Of a DNA stretch of 64,000 nucleotides, positions 14,639-28,200 are shown piece after piece; within the stretch, counting starts at the first letter, position 1; each line of letters begins with the position of its first letter. The DNA comes from Riptortus pedestris. Taxonomy: Eukaryota > Arthropoda > Insecta > Hemiptera > Alydidae. Both the position numbers and the translations under genes were made by a program. A model generated the notes under the pieces. That model did not search any database and was not told where the DNA came from. It saw only the letters and a list, made by a program, of their open reading frames with translations. The stretch is from NCBI GenBank assembly GCA_019009955.1, contig CM032228.1, forward strand, positions 75,129,501 to 75,193,500, given 5' to 3'.

Positions 14639-17600
14639 TTGGTATGTTTATAACATACAAATACAGACATATTTACTTGTCTTTTACGAGATTTTGTCAC
14701 CTCTTTGCTTCTAATTTTATACAGCAAGATAATTATCAATATTTATTAACGTCAAGTTCTTGCTACTACGGTTATTGGGGCGAGTTGTCTACAGGTTACC
14801 ACCCTTTTCTAGTCAGGGTGGGACTAAGGATTGTATTTAACAAGCTTATCACTAAATAAAGTCCTATTGCCCAGGCAGAAATCGACCTCGCCATTCAAGA
14901 TAAGTAACATATGAAATAATATTTTTCAGCTGACCAAAGGTTTGTTTGATTGTCACAAAAACCATATTTAAACGTCTGATCTAAATGCAAAGATCAAATT
15001 CGTTAATGAGATCAATTAATTTAGACTACTTTTATGCGTCACATCTAGAACTTCTGTACTGCAGAGGTCTTCTTGTTAATGTTTCATAAAATTGTTTGCC
15101 CATTAATTATTCGCCTACTCCAATATCAAAGCAGCCATTTTGTATTATTCTTCTTTTTTTTTGGAGTTCTGGAAACTCGTATTTCCTACAGGATATAAGA
15201 TTACGAACGTCAAAAGTGTGTTTAGTTTAGCGACTGGGATAATGGTTCTGTAGAAGGTATTATTCTATGCGATTATATGTGTTTGCTAGTAACATACCAA
15301 TGCTATAGTTCTCGGTAGCATTAGCCGTTTGTAATTACGCCAGAGGAATGCTCTGCTAACTATACTAATCTGCTTACGAGCATAAGTATAAGAGGATATG
15401 AGTATAATAGGATTTAGTCAAAATAGGATAACATTATAATAGGATATAGGTCGTTTGCCTACCGACTCCTAGCTTATTCTAATTAGCTATCCTATTAACA
15501 TAAAGTACCTCGTTTATAGCGATTTGGACTATTGACAGAAAGGTTATCTTGTTGTTTCCTCAAACCTTGAATAGGTAAACATCTATGGAGTCCCTATAAT
15601 AAGGAATCAGCTAGAATAATACACAACGCAGTTTTATGATGGTCCCATCATGTTTCCATCGAACTTATCGTCCTGTATATAAAAAGTCCGCCACGCAGGG
15701 ACTGCGTAAAATAAGCAGGTTTCCCACGTGAAATTTCTCTATTCTAAAATTTCACGGAAGAGAAATTTCACGAGAACCAAACAGCTAATGAAACGGCCGA
15801 ACTAGCCACCCGGAAACTCACGCTCAATAAAATGCAAATATCTCGGTTAATATTCAAGATAGAGAATAAATGTATTAAACAATATTTATAGTCAATTTAA
15901 TTTGCTATAAGATTGGTTTTATATATTTTTTCAATCCGACGTATAATAACGGAAATATTTTGAAATTTCGAAAATCTCCCCCTCTAAACCAACCCCTCCC
16001 TCTGGTCCGATTTCAGCCGTTAACTAACTTGACCTTTATTTTTACATAAAACATTTAAATATAGAGTTTGGTAACTATAGGGGCGTGCGGTTAGCTTTGG
16101 CGGTATTAATAATACAAATTTTAACACATATTTTCTCCGGATGCTGAGATCCTACAATCGTTTTATTTTGAAGAGGAACTAGTTTATTTGACCCCAAGAA
16201 GATAATAAATATGTCAATATTCGTTTAATAGGCATTTCACGTTTCATGCTCAAAACTTTAAATGTGACTAATTCGAAGGCAATAAATGGATTATTTAGTG
16301 TTCCAGTTACACAATAGTTCTTTGTATTTAATAAATGAATGGTAGGACTTTTACAGTTCGTGTAACGGGGCGTTTGTGAAAATGAGGGGATGGTGTTTTT
16401 CCAATTTTTGTTTTCAACATTTTTATATCAACCCGTCGACGTTACATGGCTAGTTATTAATAATTCAGGATTGTAGGAATGTAGATAGTGTTTATGAAAA
16501 AATGGCTAATTCTCTCTATTAAGTCGTTTTTCATGGGCGGAACGGAGCTGAGATCCCGGAAAAGTGTTAAGTATCTCTAGGAGCGCACATTAGAAGATCC
16601 CAAGAGCGGCCATTGGGCACTGATCCAAGAGGTGTTTGATCTATTATAGGCGGCCTACATCAAAGGGTAAAGGAGATCAATAGGCTTTAAGGAAGTGCAA
16701 TAAGAGTGTTCGGCATTTCAGATCTTTCTGAGGGAAATCGAAAATCATCAGTGAAATACTTAAAAAGTCCGTTACGCAAGGGCTGTGTAAACTAAACAGA
16801 TTTCTCAGGTGCTCTGGTGATCTCTTTCCACCATACAGACTCTCTTTTTCTAAATAAAAATCCGATGAGTAGAAGTGAGGGTTTACTGTATGCTGAAAAA
16901 AAAGATAATACCAATAACTCACTTAATATTTCAAATATGGGAAAGTTTATAGTACAAAAATTGAAGAGCAATAATAAAAATTGCTATCGCTAGAGCCTTA
17001 GCTTACAAGTATATAAACTTTCGAAATTTTCGATTTTGATCCCCTCTAATCTCCCACCCACTGGTTCGATTTCCGACTCTAAAGAACTAAATCTTCAGTT
17101 CTACATAAAATATCGATTTTGGTATCCATATAACAAAAAATGCGACCAATATATATCGTTAGGATTGATTGTCATTTGAAGAAATGTTTCGAAAATTGCG
17201 GTCATGAGTACAACCTCAATAGCTCATTCCCCTTAAAGGAACTCTCCTAAAAGTTAAAAAATTAAGTAGAAGTACATGTGTTTAACTCTTATGTAGTTGA
17301 CTTGTAAGGTCCTGGTTAATCAGCAACCCAGGAATACTGGGCCCTGAACAGATCTTCAAAACCAAGCATTCCCAGCCGTCTATTTGCTCTACCTTTACGT
17401 CTATATATATAATTCTACTGTACGCATTTATGTCACTGAACCCCTCCTAAACGGCTGGACTGATTTGAATAAATTTTTTCGTATGCGATTGGGTGACGCC
17501 CTGGATGGTTTAGACTCGCAAATCAGCCCGGCAGATAGAGCAAGAGTGGGGTTGTAAGGGAGGCCTAAAATTAAAAACAGCGATATTTCGTTTCCTATTG

Positions 17601-20600
17601 GTTTCTCGGCAGATGTGCATAGGATAAAATTTGTTTATTTTGTTATTTAGAGAAACTTTTGTTATATTCACTTTTGTCGTATAACAAAGTATAAATGAGA
17701 TATAAACTAAAAAAATTAAAGTGGGAGCCAACAATTTTATTGGGCACTAACGATTGAACCGAACTTAACACAACTCTATATGTAAATTAGCATTAATTCT
17801 TTAATGATTATAAGCTATAATTAATTTTTTAGGTTCGAACGGGAGTAGGGGTTATAAGGGAGGCCTGAATAAAAATTTGAGATATTTTATTTTCTACTTG
17901 TTTTTAAGCCAACGTGCACAAACCTAAATTTGTTTTTGTTGTTATTTTAAAAGTAGCTTTTGTTTTAAACATAATTTTATTAAAATTAACATACTAATCG
18001 CTTGAAATATAATGCAGGACAACGTCTGTCGGGTCCACTAGTTATGTATAATAAATTATTTATAATGCATAAACTAAGCATATTTCTTAAGCGCTGCTTG
18101 AGCTACTAGTGATCTCTTCTCACTATATATGATCAAACTTCCAAGAAATATCTTATCCCCCATCCACCCCTTCCTATCAGGGGTCAAATTTTCGGCATTA
18201 AGTAATATTATCTTGAGTCCATTTTTGAGTTAAGAAAGCAAAATCTTATTTATTGTGGTCATCGTACTTCGTCTTTGCGTGTACCTCACACCAATGAAAA
18301 TAATATTTCGTATTTAAGCTTTGAATTAAGTTGTTTATGCTATAAGAACATATTTTTAATATGACATGAGAAGAAGTGTGGGCATAAAACTAGGAGTTGC
18401 AAATATTTTGGTTAATATTCAAATAAAGGGTACATGTACATAACAATTACAGGGGAAAAAACTTGCAATAAAAATGAATTTGTAAAATTTTTTGATCCGG
18501 TGTATTATAACGGAGATATTTTGAATTATTCGAAACCCTCCGCCTCTAAAACCCCACTCCCACGGGGGGACTTAATTTAATCTTTAATTTAACATAAAAC
18601 GAACAGACGAAAACATACAACGATAACATACTTAATAGAGTTTTGAAAGGATCTCATATTCGTCATCTCCTGATCGATGGCCATTTACAGAGATTTTTAA
18701 AAAATCGTATCATGAGTACAAACTCAATAGCAAATTCCCCTTAAGAAGGTTGGGAACCCAAAGGTGGCTGCATGACCTTAATTAGGGCTACTGCTGGCTA
18801 GACCCCTCAAGTAAAACCTGAGGTCATTGAGGCCGTACTCATGACGTGATATTCGAAAATATCCTCAAATGACCATCGATCCTACCTAGTACATGACGAA
18901 AACGAGGTCCGATTAAAATTATTTATGTATATATATAAATTGTCTGTTACCCCTCTAGCGGTCGCAATTCTTATTTCATCGTAATCAAACACGATAAGCG
19001 TTTCATATAAAATTATAGGTCAATTTGTTGATAACTAAAATATACCCAGTGGAGCCCCCCCCCCTTCCACTGGTCAGAGGGAAATAAGTTCGAAATATAC
19101 CCGGATTTATAAGTCGCATCGAAACATTGTATAGAACTATTCTCATTGCAAATAAAATTTACTATAAATATTATTATATACATTCATTCTTTATCTTTAG
19201 TATTAATGGAGCTATTTGCATTTGTTAGTTTTCAGCCTTCAGTAAATCCCCCACTCCGACTCAATTATACTAACAATAAGCTGTTATATCATGAACCACT
19301 TTGTTCCAAGGTTAAATACTAGATTTAGTTTTCATTAAACGTTTACTGTGTGAGATACGCCCAAATACGTCATCAATTAGGATGTTTTTTGTCCCGAATC
19401 GAAAATATTTATTTAATTTATAATCATATTCGATATTTAACAGTTTCATTACACGCTAAAGATAGTATTAGTTAATGGCTGAAATCAGGGGTGAAATAGG
19501 AGGAGGGTGAGGGGATTTTGATCATTCAAAATAATTTCTTTATTATGAGTCGTATTGCAAAATGCTATAGAACCAATCTTGTTATACTATTGGCAGAGTT
19601 GGGCAAAATTGTAATTACAATTCCAAGTTACAAGTTATAACTACATTAGTTGAAATATAGTTACAACTACTTATGTAATTAGTAATTGATAATGGGCAAC
19701 TACATTTTTCAACTAAAGTAGTTGTAATTGCAATTTCACAACTACAGTTAGTAGTTGAGAAAATCAGTAGTTTCAAAAACAACTACAGTTAGTAATTAGC
19801 TACAGTTGTAGCTGCAACTACAGTTACTTGGGTAGTTACTTTAAAAAACTATGTGAAACACTGACTGAAGTAGTTGAGGCTGTTAAGAAATAACAACATC
19901 CAATGTCTTTATATTCAAAGTTTATTATATTACATATACTACATTATTATAATAACAGAAAATTATTTTAATGCAAATAAATGAAAACTAATGAAAATAA
20001 TATGTAAATTCCTTTTTATTTTTTTGGGGCGTTTGCCATCGCGGCAAAAGAAAATAATCGCTCTACTGCTCTGCTCCAAAAAATAAGGAGGGCTCGTCCT
20101 CACGATCACTTTCACTGCCACTAATTGTAATTTGTTGGAAAAATCTTTTCGTCGCCGGTGTTGGTGACGGATATAGGAGACAGACTGGAGTGCCTTGCAA
20201 CAGGACAAGGGGCGATCGCCGGAACAAGAGTGTGCTGATAGGAGCGGCCACCTTCAGTTCTTCTGACATATTCCATTTGACACATTATGTGCACCAATTG
20301 AACATGGATCGTCTCAGATGTGCTATTCATCACCACCACGAATGTAAATATTTATATAGAGGCGATCAAAATATATTCGCTCTTTGGAACATAAAAAAAC
20401 AGCTGAACTATATGTAGTTGTAGTTAATACTAAATAACTACAGTTACAATTACAACTACTAATTATAATTATTTTTATAACTACTTTTTATTTCAATTAA
20501 GTAGTTTGATTTATGAATACCAACTACAATTACTGTAATTGCGAAACCAAGAAAATGCAACTACAGTGACCAACTACATTTTTGTAACTGTAGTTGAAAT

Positions 20601-23309
20601 TACATAACTAGTATTGAGTAGTTCAAAAAGTAGTTAATTACAAACGTATTTAATTACTGCCCAACTCTGACAATTGGTGCTCAACTAGTGTTGTCCTTCA
20701 CATTTTTCCGTAACTCAAGTATTAAGCGAGTTATTAGTAGGTTCATTTTTTTACCTTTCAATAACTCCTCCCCCCACCACCAACCCTATTATTCATCGGT
20801 TTCTTTCATAGAATTAGAAAGAGGGCCACAAGTGGGTTATACTAGCACGTGATAAATACCCTTAGTTTACGCAACCCTTGCGTGTCGAATACATTTTCTT
20901 TCAGCTCGAATACTTAGCGAGCTATTTGTAGTAAGTACTATCTTGTTTTCAGCCTACAATAAACCCCCAATACTACTCATCGAACCAGAAATAGAGAATA
21001 TATTTTGGGATGACATTACTAGTATGTTTTTTCAGCACGTGGGAAATCTGCTTAGATTCCACAGCCCCTGCTTGATTGGCTTTTTGAATGTTTGTCCGGG
21101 GTCTCGATTGAATTAGAGCAGAGTAGAGCCCTCAAATTAGATAAATGAGCTATTTGTGTATCTTTATTTTGAAAACTTTTTTGTAGCTTCGTTGTTGAAA
21201 CGTTGTTGTAGGAGACGATCCTGTCCTTGTTGTAAGGACATTGCAGACTTTGGCCAGAGAAGCAGAGTCCCAGGTCTGGCAGTGGCAGCTCTACCAATCT
21301 TTGGATGCTCTGGTAAGAAATATACTAAATTTTTAAAACTATAAAAGTCTTATAATACACTTCTGAGCTCATCTCACAATATATTTTTCATTACTAAGGG
21401 AAAAAAACGGTGATTAGAACTGGGGTTTCAGTGCAGGCTGAAAAAAAGGAAGTTCAAATAACTGGCATAATATTTGAGATACGAAAAATTATATTGAAGT
21501 TCAGTTATAGGGCATCAGTAGTTTAACAAGATTGGTTACAATCTTCGATACGACTCAATAACGGAGATATTATGAGTCCCCCTCCCCCCCCTCCATTACT
21601 CGTCCGATTTCAACAACTAATGACGATGAATTAAATGGCATTAATGTTGAATGGAATGATTTAATATCAAGTTCTGAAAACACTTTAGAGTTCATAACGT
21701 AAAATCATAATTGTTGGAGTCATCAAACAACACATCTGCATACATCTCACTGAGCAAAAGTTCATATAAAACAGTTAACTCTTAATAAGACATCAGCAGT
21801 AATGAGCGTTTACTGAAGGCTGTAAACTAAAAAAAATGCATATATCTCGGTTAATTGTCAAGACAGAGAAAATATGTGTATAATCATTTTTATAGGACAA
21901 TTGGTTTGCAATTTGACTGCTTTTATGCAAAGTTTCGTCTTATAATAACGGAGATATTTGATTTTTTTTTTGAAACTCGCTTAATGAGTAGTATTTCTAC
22001 CCGTCAACGACGGATACCACGGCTAGTAACCATATGAGCACGGATACCAAAAAAAAATGTTGGCTAATTCTTTCGTATGGAGTTTGCTGCTTTAAGGGAG
22101 CGAAAGCTGGACACTCGATATAAGTGAATAAGATAGAAAGGAAGCAATGGAAATGGATATCTGGCGCAGAATCACCAGAACAAAAAGGACAAAAAAAAAT
22201 CCAACGTTGAAGTTTTAAATGAGGTAAGTGAGAGTGGAGCCCACGGAAAAGAGGAGTGAAGCTTCTTGGGGATGCCATAAGTCACAAAGGTTTCATCACA
22301 AAAGTTTTGAAGGGCATAAGGAGAAGAAGGTGGACTAGAAAATCTTTTTTGGGTACCTCTTATGGATTTTGATGGGTATAGTAATTAGGATTATTGCAGC
22401 TACAGGGCGTAGCCTTTAGATCATAATGATATAAAACTTATATAATACCTCTTTTTAGAAATAAACATGTTCACATGTTATTCATTAATACGTGGGCTCA
22501 GGTTGACCATGTGAGTTAATGCTTTGGTCTTAATCTCATATGATAAACCTAGAGTGGCGTGTCCGATTCTCGCCTGGGCTTTAGGAATTTATTTAGTAAC
22601 GGGATTCATTAAATAAAATCCTTAGGCCCTCCCTGGCGAGGAAAGAGTGGTAACCTGTAGACAACCCGTCCCAATTCGTCATAGCATAAACTGGACATAA
22701 ATGGATAAAGATATTCACTAATAAATGAAGTAACCAGGTTTAGCTATTAATTATTAAAAAGAATTAAAAAAAGTCCGTCACGCAGGGGCTGCGTAAACTA
22801 AGCAGATTTCCCACGTGAAGTTTTACAATAGAGAAATCTGCCTAGTAATAACCTATTCTCACGAGGACGAATAGTTAGTGAAACGGCCACAGTAGCGCTA
22901 GTGCGCTCGGCGGAAACTCCCGAACATAGCCGACCACACTCACAATACAAATCCAAATATCTCGGTTAATATTAAAGATACAGAATAAATGTATAGAACA
23001 ATATTTATAGTAAATTTAATTTGCAATAAGATTGGTTCTATACAATTTTTTGATCCGACGTATGGTAACGAAGATATTTCGAATTTTCGAAAATCCCCCC
23101 TCTAAACCCCCCCTTCCACTGGTCCGATTTTAGCCATTAACGAACTTGATCTTCCTTTTTACATAAAACGATTAAATTCCGAGTTTGGTAACGATCAAAC
23201 AAAAATTGCGACCGCTAGAGCGTTAACAGACAAATATATATATCTATCTCTATATATCTATCTATATATAGATATATATATATATATATATATATATAGA
23301 TATATATAT

Positions 23310-23351
<42 letters not shown>

Positions 23352-25164
23352 GAACGGACCTCATTTTCGTCATCTCTTGGGTAGGATCGATGGACATTTG
23401 AAGAAATTTTTCGAAACTCGCGTCATGAGTACGACCTCAATAGCTGATTTCCCTTAAGGGAAATCTGCTAATAAAAGGGGTCATTTGTTTTCTTCTTTTT
23501 TTTTTTTTTGATCTACTTCCCAAAACCCTGTAAAAATATTGCTTTAGAGGTCACGCATTTCCACAACTTTATTTAGTTCGTATTAAAACAGTTCATATAA
23601 TTCTTGATTAACCTAAATATAATAGAAGTATGCCCTACCTCATTTTATTTCTGTTTCTGTCTTATTTAAAAAGTTAGTCCAGAACTGTGTGAGTAATTAG
23701 TTTAGAGCTGGCTGGAGAAACTAGGTCTTGTCAAGTGTAGTTTCTGCCAACTTTTTAATAATTAACTCGTGGATATTGTCCCATGATGAAGTCATAAACT
23801 TTATTAATTAATAATTCCCCAGACATTTAGTCTCATAATATTAGATTCTGTGTATTTTTTTTTTCAGAATGAGAATAGCCTTATGGGAAATCAGCTATCG
23901 AGGTTGGACTCATGGCGTGTTCATTGAACAATTTTTCAAATGTCCACCGATTATACAATATAACGACTTTTGTTGTTCAAATTCATAGATATTTATGTAG
24001 TGCTATAGTATCTAATGCATTTGCTTAGTTTCTTCTCTGTGATCAGGAAGTCCAAATTGCTCCGGATACAATAAAAATACCGGCGGAAATAAGAAAATTC
24101 AGTGGTCTTCTGTAACTACCAACAATATTAGCTACAAAAATATTTGAAAGAATTCATTTTATTTTCATTTAATTAGAAAAAGCAAAATTACAGTTTTGCA
24201 TAGAATGATAAACGTAAAGTATGTACACGGATAGACGAAGCAGTCCTTAAGACGCTTCTCCCCTAACATGTTTATCTATTTTAAAAGATAAACACGCCTA
24301 AATGCAATGTTTCTCATGCCCCGCTTACAATAAAACACAAACTGCAAAAGACTGGAGTATTTACAGACCAAACAGATAACCTACACTACTAACTGAAGAT
24401 AGCCCTCGCACTCCCCTAATACTCCAACATTTAAAAATCAGTCACGCGAGGGCTACATAAACTTAGCAGATTTCCCTCGTTTAGTTTTACAATAGATGAA
24501 TTTACATACTCGTAACACAACACCTCCGTGAATATTAAGTGAATAAACACAAACGGTAATGAGAAATTCTTCAGTACATTTTAATAACCACCCAACGAAA
24601 AGTGTCTGAATTGTAAAAAAGCAGGCCTACCAACCTCTTAGGGCTGAACAGATAGTTAGAAATATTCTACACCGGGTAGAAAAACTATCAGTATCTGAAA
24701 ATAATATATTAATTTTATTTAAAACTATTTTCTATATCTAGTACTGTAATTTATAATGAATCAGGATATTTTTTATCCTTATCAATCAAATTTTAGTACT
24801 CCAAGAACCCTCCAAGACGGGAGGTGGGGGGTATCAATAAAACATATTTGCACGTATCTCCTATAATAAAGGTCTCTTGAAAACTATATTTAGAATTTAA
24901 GCTCCGCATAAAATGGTTTATTATACAAGAGAGTATTGTTAATGTGACAAGAGTAGAAGAGGGGGTTTGCTGAAGGCTGAAAACTGAAAAAAGCAAATAT
25001 CTCGGTTAATATTCAAGATACAGAATAAATTCATATAATGGTATTTATATTAAATTTAAGTTGCAATAAGACTGGATCAATGCAATTTTTCAATCCCATA
25101 TTGAACGATTACATATCGAGTTTGGTTACGATCAAACAAAAATTGTGACCATTAGAGTTTTAAC

Positions 25165-25229
<65 letters not shown>

Positions 25230-28200
25230 GTCATCTCCTGGGTACGACCGATGTACATTTGAAGAAATTTTATAAAATCGCGTCATGAGAACGACCTCAA
25301 TATCAGATTTCCCTTAAGGGAATTCTGCTAACGACATTAAAAGTTCAAACAAATTTATAAATGTTACATTATAAAATTAAAATTTGGTTCACAGACCTGC
25401 CCTCCATTGGACCCTGCACACGCTATATGCATGGCAGCTGTCCTCGCTTCTATGAAGTGCCAAGCTGCAGCCATCCTGGTGGTGACCACATCCGGGAGAT
25501 CTGCCCAGGTGCTGGCCAAGTACAAACCCAGGTGTCCCATCCTGGGAATCACTCGATATGGATCGGTAGCCAGGCAGCTCAATCTATGGAGAGGAATATA
25601 TCCCGTTCACTACATCGGTAACTACAATACATTTGGTTATTTTTTATTGTTTCCATTCTCCTGAAAGCTTTATATTGTTGCGAAAATTACGAACATGTAA
25701 ATTTCGCATAGTTAATCAAGTATTTAAAAAGTACGAAGAAAATGAAGCGAACCCCTGCAGAAGAGCGACGGCGCCAGCGCCTAAGCTAGAATCTTTTAGG
25801 CGACGGAGCCGACCCAGTGGCGACTCGGCGTCTGGAACGTTCTGGACTGGTGCCGGGCTGTATAAAAACCGCCTAGCTCACCCGACAGTTAGTTCGTTCT
25901 TAGTTGTCTTATTAGCGAATAACAGTAGTGCAGTTTTAGTAAACAATGTTTTTTAGTTTCAGTGCAGTGCAGTGTTTAGGGAAGATCAGTACAGTACCGT
26001 GTTTTGTGAAAACCAGTTCAGTGCCGTTTATTGTGAACATGAGTGGTTTGCTTAATCTCGAGTTATTTTGCTGTATAATTAACGGAAAGTTAACAGTGCA
26101 TATTGTGATTAGTGGTGAAAGATAATTAGTGATTGTCAAATAAATTGCGTAGTGATAAAAACGTTAAACTTGTGCTTAATTTTGCAATCCAAAAGAACCG
26201 TAATAGTTAACGTTTATTATTTTTGTAATGAACGTAACAATATGTTGAAAACGTAACTAAAGAGGTCCGATACCCAGCGGCCGCATAAACTTAACAGTTT
26301 TCCCACGCGCTTGAAAGACACACTAGTAATGCCATCTCACCTTATATTCTCTATTTATAACTCAAAATTCAATTAGTAGTGGAGGTTTATTGTAGACTTA
26401 AAAAAATTACATAATAATAATTCCCTTGACACTTTTGAGTTAAAAAGATGGAGACCAATGGTTTAAAAAGAATGGTTCTATACATTTTTTTCATTATAAC
26501 AGAGATATTTAGAAATTCTAACCCCCTACCACTCTCACTGGTAAGATTTCAGCCTTTAACGATCTTCATCTTTAGTTTCACATAAATTATTTAAATATCG
26601 AGTTTGGTATAAAACAAAAATTGCGACAACTAGTGCGTCAACAGACATATAGTTTTGAACGGACGTCATTTTCGTCACCTCTAGATAGGACTGATGGGCA
26701 TTTCAAGAATCGCGTCATGAGTAACCGGATTTCCCTTTATGTAACCTGCTAAATCCCCTTTCTACTTAAATTCTCACTTTCAGTATGCCAGTGGGCATGA
26801 CTGATTGGTAGAATAAAGTTGTAGTTCGTATACTCATATGCCTAATGTCTATCATTAGTCAGCTTATGCAAGCTACAGGCTACCGAGGGATGGCTATCTA
26901 CTAACTCTGGCCTTAAATCGAATTTCCTCCACTCTTGCCTCTGGGAATGGAATTCTCCTCATAATGCCTTAAATGCAGAAGTCAGTGGGAAACCACTGCA
27001 TGTCCTTGTGGCCCTCTTATTTCCTTGTTCGGTCCTGTGAAAATCAGGTTTACCTCTTTACAAGACCAATTACCAGGTGTAGCCTGTAATTACTACACTC
27101 TGCTTCAAGTGCCATAGGAACGGAAAATAAGTCAAAACGATTGATGACACTCAATGAACCTTCTGACATAGAAAAACTCTGAAAACTCGTCTACTCAGAC
27201 TGATATTGATAACTCGTAAAGTACTTTGGAAAGGTATCTCGTTATAAAGCAGGTAAATCGTGGCGCAGTCAGCAGTCTGAAAAGGAGACCTTTAAATGAA
27301 AATAGCTCTCTAAGTTGCTTATACGCGAGTGGGAACTTTAGGAAAAGTTAGTTGAAGTCATGAATATTTGATTTATCCCAACTGCTTTCACCAAGTATCT
27401 CTATGAATGTAAAATGTAACCATCTGTATGTCGTCGAGTATAATTCTGGGAACACTGATACTTGAGTCAGACATGATATGAAATTCTGTTCAGGAGCAAT
27501 TTTTTACATGAAACTAATCTATATACAGTTGGTAAAAAAAAGTACTGACAACATATATTTTGTTATATTTTTTTTTTATGACGACACATAGCGATAAGTA
27601 ACAACAGTTTAGAAACAAATACAATTTTTTTAATAATTTAAATTAAAATTTTTCAAGTCAAAAATATTTCTCATACTTTTAATTAACAATTCATAAACAT
27701 GAAGTACATCTATGTCTTTGGATTTTTAACTCCAATAGGTCCGCATGAATGATCGATCCGGTGATTGTGGTGGTGTTTGGAGTATTATATATCACCCATT
27801 CTTTGCTTTTCTTGAACGTATGTTTGAGGTCATTATAGTGTTGGAAAAAATAACTGCCTTCACTTCCTAGCTTTCCCACTTCTTTTTTTTCAACTATTTC
27901 GCAAAACGTTTACATACATCTCATAATTCATGATCCATTCAATAATTTCTAATTCACCTACCCCACTAGAACTCATGCAACCGCATATCATAGCATTACA
28001 TCAGCCGTGCTCCACAGTTGGTACAGATTTTTTCGGTTCTAATGTTTTCCCCTTTTGCCACCGAACAAAATTCCTCCCATTTAATCCAAATATATTGAAT
28101 TTGCTTTCATTGGAAAACAACACATTTTTCCAAAATGAAAACGGTCCATTTATAAAGATTTTTTTTTTGCCACTCTACGCTTATTTTCTCTTTCATATAC

